DNA of 9,081 nucleotides from Rhodocyclaceae bacterium UBA1310 (GTDB lineage: Bacteria; Pseudomonadota; Gammaproteobacteria; Burkholderiales; Rhodocyclaceae), in the NCBI GenBank assembly GCA_002307175.1, contig DBTS01000094.1, forward strand, positions 1-9,081, in the 5' to 3' direction. A program made the position numbers and the translations under genes. Positions 5,336 to 9,081 of this stretch are shown here, one piece after another; the first letter of the stretch is position 1; each line of letters opens with the position of its first letter. The notes under the pieces were generated by a model. It was not told where the DNA came from. It searched no databases and saw only the letters and a list, made by a program, of their open reading frames with translations.

Positions 5336-5364
5336 TTTCATTATTTCAACTATTGTTGTATAGT
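5336..5364 (+). promoter_or_regulatory. arsR promoter with overlapping ArsR operator
   Basis: TATAGT (5359-5364) is one mismatch from the -10 consensus. TTTCAT at 5336-5341 is a weak -35 at 17-bp spacing. The inverted repeat ACTAT-N6-ATAGT (5349-5364) covers the -10, as expected for autorepression by an ArsR/SmtB-family dimer. CAAC-TATT-GTTG (5347-5358) is a second, overlapping symmetry. The expected transcription start falls at or next to the ATG at 5371, so the arsR message may be leaderless. No strong Shine-Dalgarno is present. Confidence 0.55.
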
Positions 5365-5370
5365 AAAAGC

Positions 5371-5751
5371 ATGAAACGAGACAGCGCTACTTCCATTTTT
5401 GAATCCTTGTCCTCCGGCACCCGCCTGGATGTGTTCCGGCTGCTGGTCAAAAGAGGCACTGAGGGCATGGTGGCGGGGGAGATTGCGGGCACGCTTGAGG
5501 TGCCGCCGACGAATCTTTCTTTCCATCTGAAGGCGCTGACGCAGGCGCAGCTGGTTTCGGTGGAGCAGGAGGGGCGGTTTTTGCGCTACCGCGCCAATAT
5601 CCCGCTGATGCTGGATCTGATTGCCTATCTCACCGAGGAATGCTGCGCCGGCCATCCGGAGCAGTGCGCCGGGCTGCGCTCGGCTTCAAGCTGCTGTGAG
5701 GCGGTGTTGCCGCCGCTTGCGGGCGTGGCGCCGGAAAAGCCGGAGTCATGA
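5371..5751 (+). CDS. arsR: ArsR-family As(III)-responsive repressor
   Basis: This 126-aa winged-helix repressor of the operon releases DNA when arsenite (or antimonite) binds. The HTH lies at about 33-60, with PPTNLSFHLKAL as recognition helix; the wing follows at VSVEQEGRFLRYR. It lacks the ELCVCDL motif of plasmid R773 ArsR. It instead has C-terminal cysteines Cys91, Cys92 and Cys99 (ECCAGHPEQC), like the Cys-Cys...Cys site described for Acidithiobacillus ferrooxidans ArsR. An extra pair, Cys108-Cys109, lies in the tail. ATG at 5371 is chosen because it starts MKRDSATSIFESLSSGTRL, where family homology begins. TTG at 5353 is possible but would lie inside the operator. An inverted repeat overlapping the -10 suggests autoregulation. 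arsD follows after 104 nt on the same strand. Confidence 0.93.
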   Translation: MKRDSATSIFESLSSGTRLDVFRLLVKRGTEGMVAGEIAGTLEVPPTNLSFHLKALTQAQLVSVEQEGRFLRYRANIPLMLDLIAYLTEECCAGHPEQCAGLRSASSCCEAVLPPLAGVAPEKPES

Positions 5752-5846
5752 GACCAGCCTTTCTCGTCTCTTTTTCATTTTTCTTCCCCCTGTGTGCGCC
5801 AATCCTGCTGCGCCCGTGGTGGTGACAGCCCCTTAACATTCCTATC

Positions 5847-5850
5847 GAGG
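5847..5850 (+). promoter_or_regulatory. Ribosome binding site of arsD
   Basis: GAGG lies 5 nt before the ATG at 5856 and fixes that start. The 104-nt spacer between arsR and arsD has a T-rich stretch (5767-5786) but no stem before it, so no terminator is called. Confidence 0.6.
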
Positions 5851-5855
5851 TATCC

Positions 5856-6221
5856 ATGAAAACCATTCAGGTGTTTGACCCCGCGCTGTGTTGCAGTACC
5901 GGTGTGTGTGGTGTTGATGTCGATCAGGCCTTGGTGAGCTTTGCGGCGGATGTGGATTGGGCGAAGCAGCATGGCGCGCAGATCGAGCGTTTCAATCTGG
6001 CGCAGCAGCCCTTGGCGTTCGCGGAAAACGCTGTGGTGAAGGGTTTTCTCGAACGCACGGGGGCGGAAGGTTTACCGCTGGTGCTGGTGGATGGCGAATT
6101 TGCACTGGCCGGGCGGTATCCGAACCGCACGGAGCTGGCGCGCTGGGCGGGCATCAATGCCGTGCTTATCGAGATGAAGGCTGCGACTGGCGGGTGTTGT
6201 GGCGGCAGCAAGTGCTGCTGA
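5856..6221 (+). CDS. arsD: ArsD arsenical metallochaperone and weak repressor
   Basis: ArsD (121 aa; the R773 protein has 120) binds As(III)/Sb(III) and passes it to the ArsA ATPase, raising its affinity for arsenite. It also acts as a weak secondary repressor in the R773 system. The essential metal-transfer cysteines Cys12, Cys13 and Cys18 are at exactly the canonical positions (LCCSTGVCG). Both C-terminal pairs are kept: Cys114-Cys115 and Cys120-Cys121 (GGCCGGSKCC), corresponding to R773 Cys112/113 and Cys119/120. The thioredoxin-like fold is supported by EGLPLVLVDG and the RYPNRTEL segment. The start at 5856 has GAGG 5 nt upstream. The stop is 7 nt before the arsA ATG, so translation is probably coupled. 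Confidence 0.97.
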   Translation: MKTIQVFDPALCCSTGVCGVDVDQALVSFAADVDWAKQHGAQIERFNLAQQPLAFAENAVVKGFLERTGAEGLPLVLVDGEFALAGRYPNRTELARWAGINAVLIEMKAATGGCCGGSKCC

Positions 6222-6228
6222 GCCGATC

Positions 6229-8043
6229 ATGACAACATCAAATCTGCAATTTCTCGCCCAGCCGCCGCGTTTTCTGTTCTTTACCGGCAAGGGCGGCGTG
6301 GGTAAAACCTCCATCGCCTGTGCCACGGCGATTGCCCTGGCCGAAGCCGGGCAGCGCGTGCTGCTGGTGAGCACGGACCCGGCTTCGAATGTGGGGCAGG
6401 TATTCGGCCTCCAGATCGGCAACCGGATTACGGCAGTGATGGCTGTGCCACGGCTCTCTGCGCTGGAAATTGATCCGCAGGCGGCGGCGCAGGCGTATCG
6501 CGACCGCATCGTCGGGCCGGTGCGCGGGGTGCTGCCGGAGGGTGTGGTGAAGGGCATTGAGGAGCAGCTCTCGGGTGCATGCACTACCGAGATTGCCGCC
6601 TTTGATGAATTCACGGCCTTGCTGGTCGATTCCGCGCTGACGGCGGATTACGATCACATCATTTTTGATACGGCACCCACCGGGCATACCATCCGCCTGC
6701 TGCAACTGCCGGGCGCGTGGACGGGGTTTCTGGATGAGGGCAGGGGCGATGCCTCCTGCCTCGGCCCGCTGGCCGGGCTGGAAAAGCAGCGCAGCCAGTA
6801 CAAGGCGGCAGTGGATGCCCTGGCCGATCCGCTGCGTACGCGGCTGGTTCTCGTGGCGCGTGCGCAGGTTTCCACGCTGCGCGAAGCGGCGCGCACGCAT
6901 GAGGAACTCGCGGGGATTGGCTTGTCCAGACAGTACCTTATCATCAACGGGGTATTGCCGGGCAGTGAAGCGGCCGGGGATGCGCTGGCGGCTGCCATCT
7001 GCCAGCGCGAGGCGGCGGCTATTGCGGCGCTGCCACAGGGGCTCAGTGCATTGCCCTGTGATCAGCTGGCGCTCAAGCCCTTTAATCTGGTGGGGCTGGA
7101 TGCGCTGCGCCAGTTGCTCTCCCCCCTTTCCTTGATCTCTGCGGCGCCGTCTGCCCGTGAAAATGCGCCGATTGCCTTGCAGGCGCCGGATCTGACGACG
7201 CTGGTGGATGGCATTGCAGCGGACGGGCATGGTCTGGTGATGCTGATGGGCAAGGGTGGCGTGGGCAAAACCACGCTGGCGGCGGCTGTCGCGGTGGAAC
7301 TGGCGCGGCGTGGGCTGGCGGTGGAACTGAGCACCTCAGACCCGGCGGCAAACCTCGTCGAGACGCTGGCTGAGACGATGACTGAGGCGCAGCAGGGCGC
7401 GCTGCCGAATCTCACGGTGAGCCGGATTGATCCGCACGCCGAAACCGAGCGCTATCGCCAGCATGTGCTGGATACCAAGGGCGCGCAGCTGGACGCCACC
7501 GGGCGGGCCTTGCTCGAAGAGGATTTGCGCTCGCCCTGCACGGAGGAGATCGCCGTCTTCCAGGCTTTTTCGCGCATCATCCGGGCAGCGGGCAAGAAGT
7601 TTGTCGTGATGGATACGGCGCCCACCGGGCACACCTTGCTGCTACTCGATGCCACGGGTGCGTATCACCGGGAGGTGGCACGCCAGATGGGCAGCAGCGG
7701 GCATTACCTGACGCCCATGATGCAGCTGCAAGACCCACTGCAAACCAAGGTGCTGGTGGTGACGCTGGCGGAAACCACACCGGTGCTGGAAGCCGCCAGT
7801 CTGCAGGCCGATCTGCGCCGCGCAGGCATCGAGCCCTGGGCCTGGGTGATCAACAACAGTGTGGCGGCGGCACAGCCGCATTCACCTTTGCTGCGCCAGC
7901 GCGCCCGCAACGAACTGGCGGAAATCGATGTGGTGAAGACACACCATGCCACGCGCTATGCCGTGGTGCCGCTGCTCAAAAGCGAGCCTGTGGGGATTGA
8001 ACGCCTGCTGGAACTGGCAGGGCACTCGACGGAAAGGAATTGA
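6229..8043 (+). CDS. arsA: ArsA arsenite-stimulated efflux pump ATPase
   Basis: This 604-aa ATPase (R773 ArsA has 583 aa) docks on the membrane arsenite permease and drives efflux with ATP. It has two homologous halves. A1 has P-loop GKGGVGKTS (20-28) and DTAPTGHT (147-154); A2 has P-loop GKGGVGKTT (341-349) and DTAPTGHT (462-469), joined by a linker at about 300-325. The three As(III)-binding cysteines of R773 (113, 172, 422) are matched by Cys118 (SGACTTEIAAF), Cys177 (ASCLGPL) and Cys437 (SPCTEEIAVF). ATG at 6229 gives MTTSNLQFLAQPPRFLFFTGKGG. A GTG at 6199 is in frame but would overlap the Cys-rich end of arsD. The spacer before 6229 has no clear Shine-Dalgarno, suggesting coupling to arsD. 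The next gene starts one base after the stop. Confidence 0.97.
   Translation: MTTSNLQFLAQPPRFLFFTGKGGVGKTSIACATAIALAEAGQRVLLVSTDPASNVGQVFGLQIGNRITAVMAVPRLSALEIDPQAAAQAYRDRIVGPVRGVLPEGVVKGIEEQLSGACTTEIAAFDEFTALLVDSALTADYDHIIFDTAPTGHTIRLLQLPGAWTGFLDEGRGDASCLGPLAGLEKQRSQYKAAVDALADPLRTRLVLVARAQVSTLREAARTHEELAGIGLSRQYLIINGVLPGSEAAGDALAAAICQREAAAIAALPQGLSALPCDQLALKPFNLVGLDALRQLLSPLSLISAAPSARENAPIALQAPDLTTLVDGIAADGHGLVMLMGKGGVGKTTLAAAVAVELARRGLAVELSTSDPAANLVETLAETMTEAQQGALPNLTVSRIDPHAETERYRQHVLDTKGAQLDATGRALLEEDLRSPCTEEIAVFQAFSRIIRAAGKKFVVMDTAPTGHTLLLLDATGAYHREVARQMGSSGHYLTPMMQLQDPLQTKVLVVTLAETTPVLEAASLQADLRRAGIEPWAWVINNSVAAAQPHSPLLRQRARNELAEIDVVKTHHATRYAVVPLLKSEPVGIERLLELAGHSTERN
8034..8038 (+). 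promoter_or_regulatory. Ribosome binding site of the AhpD-like gene
   Basis: AAGGA sits inside the last codons of arsA, 6 nt before the ATG at 8045. It supports that start and a tightly coupled gene pair (stop 8041-8043, start 8045). Confidence 0.7.
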
Positions 8044-8044
8044 C

Positions 8045-8353
8045 ATGTTTGCATACGATGAAAAAGTCAATGAGCTTGTCGCGATGGCTGCTGCGATTGG
8101 CGCCAATTGTGAGCCTTGCCTGAAGTTTCACTTTGACCAGGCCCGCAGACTCGGGGTTTCCAATGAGGACATGCAGCGGGCTATGCGCATGGCGCAGAAG
8201 GTCAAGGAGGTTCCTGCGGACAAGATTCAGCAACTGGCCGAGCGTCTGGTGGCTCAGCCCGCGGGAGACGGCAGCCCGTCGGCGTGCGGGGCAGGGAAGT
8301 CTGCTTCTGCCGAAGTGCCGGTCAGCCCACCGGCCAAGAACTGCTGCGGGTGA
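8045..8353 (+). CDS. Small AhpD/carboxymuconolactone-decarboxylase-like protein with C-terminal Cys pair
   Basis: This 102-aa protein has the complete AhpD redox motif E-x11-CxxC-x3-H: Glu10, Cys22, Cys25 (NCEPC) and His29. Carboxymuconolactone-decarboxylase-family proteins with this motif are typically peroxidase or thiol-disulfide enzymes, not decarboxylases. The helical core covers about 1-70 (VNELVAMAAAIGA, QARRLGVSNEDMQRAMRMAQ, KIQQLAERLV). A low-complexity tail (about 71-102) follows, holding Cys81 and ending NCCG (Cys100-Cys101). That end mirrors the ArsD tail and suggests As(III) binding or thiol relay. It lies one base after the arsA stop with a good AAGGA site, so it is part of the operon. 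A role in arsenite chaperoning, arsenate/thiol redox or oxidative protection is inference; the fold assignment is firm. Confidence 0.85.
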   Translation: MFAYDEKVNELVAMAAAIGANCEPCLKFHFDQARRLGVSNEDMQRAMRMAQKVKEVPADKIQQLAERLVAQPAGDGSPSACGAGKSASAEVPVSPPAKNCCG

Positions 8354-8551
8354 CTGAGCGTTGCAGGGTCATGGTTCCATGGTTGCTGCGGTGGATATCG
8401 CCATGGCCGGGCGAGGCTACCCGGAGGACGAAGTATCGTTGCGCCAGTTTTCTCCTGCCTGGTCTGTGCGTCAATCTGTGCGCCAATATGCAGGCTCCGC
8501 GTTGATCCTGTGCTGGATCGGCAACCCAAGGTTTGAACGGAATTCAATCTT

Positions 8552-9081
8552 ATGTCAAAGCAATGTGAAGTCGCACTGAAGAAGGCGGCAGGCTTGCCGA
8601 TGAATGTGTTTGAGCGTTACCTGACGGTGTGGGTCTTTCTGTGCATTCTCGTCGGCATCGCGCTGGGCCAGTTTCTGCCGGGTGTTTTCCAGGCTGTCGG
8701 GCGCATGGAGATTGCCCGGGTCAATCTGCCGGTGGGTTTGCTGATCTGGGTGATGATCATTCCGATGCTCGTGAAGGTGGATTTCAGCGCCCTGCATGAA
8801 GTGCGCAAGCATGTGCGCGGCATCGGCGTCACCCTGTTCGTGAACTGGCTGGTCAAGCCCTTCTCGATGGCGTTTCTGGGCTGGCTGTTTATCCGCCACC
8901 TGTTTGCGCCGCTGCTGCCCGCCGCGCAGCTCGACAGTTACATCGCCGGGCTGATCCTGCTGGCGGCAGCGCCCTGCACGGCCATGGTGTTCGTGTGGAG
9001 CCGCCTTACCAATGGAGACCCGCTGTTTACGCTGTCGCAGGTGGCGCTCAATGATGCCATCATGGTGGTGGCGTTCGCGCC
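8552..9081 (+). CDS. acr3: ACR3-type arsenite efflux permease (partial, cut by window end)
   Basis: The first 176 codons are present, with no stop before the window end. Full ACR3 proteins usually have about 350-400 aa and ten membrane helices. Visible hydrophobic segments include YLTVWVFLCILVGIALGQF (about 23-41), VGLLIWVMIIPMLV (61-74), IGVTLFVNWLVKPFSMAFL (91-109) and IAGLILLAAAPCTAMVFVWS (131-150). The last carries the family's conserved, functionally essential cysteine, here Cys142 in APCTAMVFVW. This belongs to the BART superfamily and is unrelated to the 12-helix ArsB. It would export As(III), probably in complex with ArsA. ATG at 8552 has a weak GGA 10 nt upstream; the in-frame ATG at 8600 (Met17, MNVFERYLTVW) is an alternative start near the first helix. 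It lies 198 nt after the AhpD-like gene. Confidence 0.94.
   Translation, partial: MSKQCEVALKKAAGLPMNVFERYLTVWVFLCILVGIALGQFLPGVFQAVGRMEIARVNLPVGLLIWVMIIPMLVKVDFSALHEVRKHVRGIGVTLFVNWLVKPFSMAFLGWLFIRHLFAPLLPAAQLDSYIAGLILLAAAPCTAMVFVWSRLTNGDPLFTLSQVALNDAIMVVAFA

Larger units (their letters stand above)
4908..5370. other. Intergenic region between island and ars operon
   Basis: This 463-base region separates divergent genes. It contains the putative minus-strand promoter and palindrome (4952-4980), a dispersed-repeat hairpin (5129-5180) and the arsR promoter/operator (5336-5364). The frames within it, on either strand, have no ribosome binding sites or recognisable motifs and are taken as chance. 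Nothing is seen in 4981-5128 or 5181-5335. Confidence 0.55.

Noticed and set aside
5748..5825. 25-codon frame overlapping the arsR stop (ATGA) with a hydrophobic, signal-like start
   Set aside because: No ribosome binding site of its own, no recognisable family, and it ends in the spacer before arsD. It may be a chance T-rich frame or the stub of a lost gene.
6199..6228. GTG at 6199 as an earlier arsA start
   Set aside because: It would overlap the codons for the ArsD cysteine tail and add ten residues absent from the family. ATG at 6229 gives the usual N-terminus.
6238..7230. 330-codon minus-strand frame opposite arsA
   Set aside because: An antisense shadow of a GC-rich gene: arginine-, glutamine- and histidine-rich with no domain, while arsA on the plus strand is certain.
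8379..8579. 66-codon plus-strand frame between the AhpD-like gene and acr3
   Set aside because: No Shine-Dalgarno, no motif, and it runs 28 bases into acr3 in another frame.

Overview
The window reads as chromosomal DNA of a GC-rich proteobacterium, most likely beta- or gammaproteobacterial. This rests on the style of the arsenic operon, a sigma-54-type promoter and dispersed degenerate repeats familiar from those classes. No rRNA or tRNA gene is present to fix the taxon. It divides into three blocks: a metabolic gene, an AT-richer accessory island, and an arsenic-resistance operon.

Block 1 (about 1-2053, + strand) holds one complete thiamine-diphosphate-dependent 2-keto-acid decarboxylase of the pyruvate/indolepyruvate decarboxylase family. 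All catalytic residues that can be checked are in place. It sits behind a good match to a sigma-54 (-24/-12) promoter, has a leader with three consecutive inverted repeats, and ends at a strong rho-independent terminator.

Block 2 (about 2054-5340) is an island of three minus-strand genes separated by long non-coding gaps. The genes are a 156-aa orphan like proteins found in integron cassettes, a 148-aa orphan, and a 327-aa protein with an AbiJ-like N-terminus and an Mrr-like nuclease core (probable phage defence). The gaps carry an attC-like hairpin 27 nt after the nuclease gene, a REP/MITE-like inverted repeat, short tandem repeats, a 16-bp inverted repeat bracketing the 148-aa gene, and several pairs of degenerate dispersed repeats. 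The block looks like a gene-cassette or genomic-island landing zone. No integrase or transposase gene is visible.

Block 3 (about 5341-9081, + strand) is an arsenic operon: arsR (C-terminal cysteine type), arsD, arsA (two-domain ATPase), a small AhpD/carboxymuconolactone-decarboxylase-like protein, and the start of an ACR3-type arsenite efflux permease cut by the window end. ArsR would derepress on As(III), ArsD would hand As(III) to ArsA, and ArsA would energise efflux through the ACR3 permease. The AhpD-like protein has the full E-x11-CxxC-x3-H motif and ends in a cysteine pair much like the ArsD tail. It is the most interesting candidate for an under-described arsenic-handling component.
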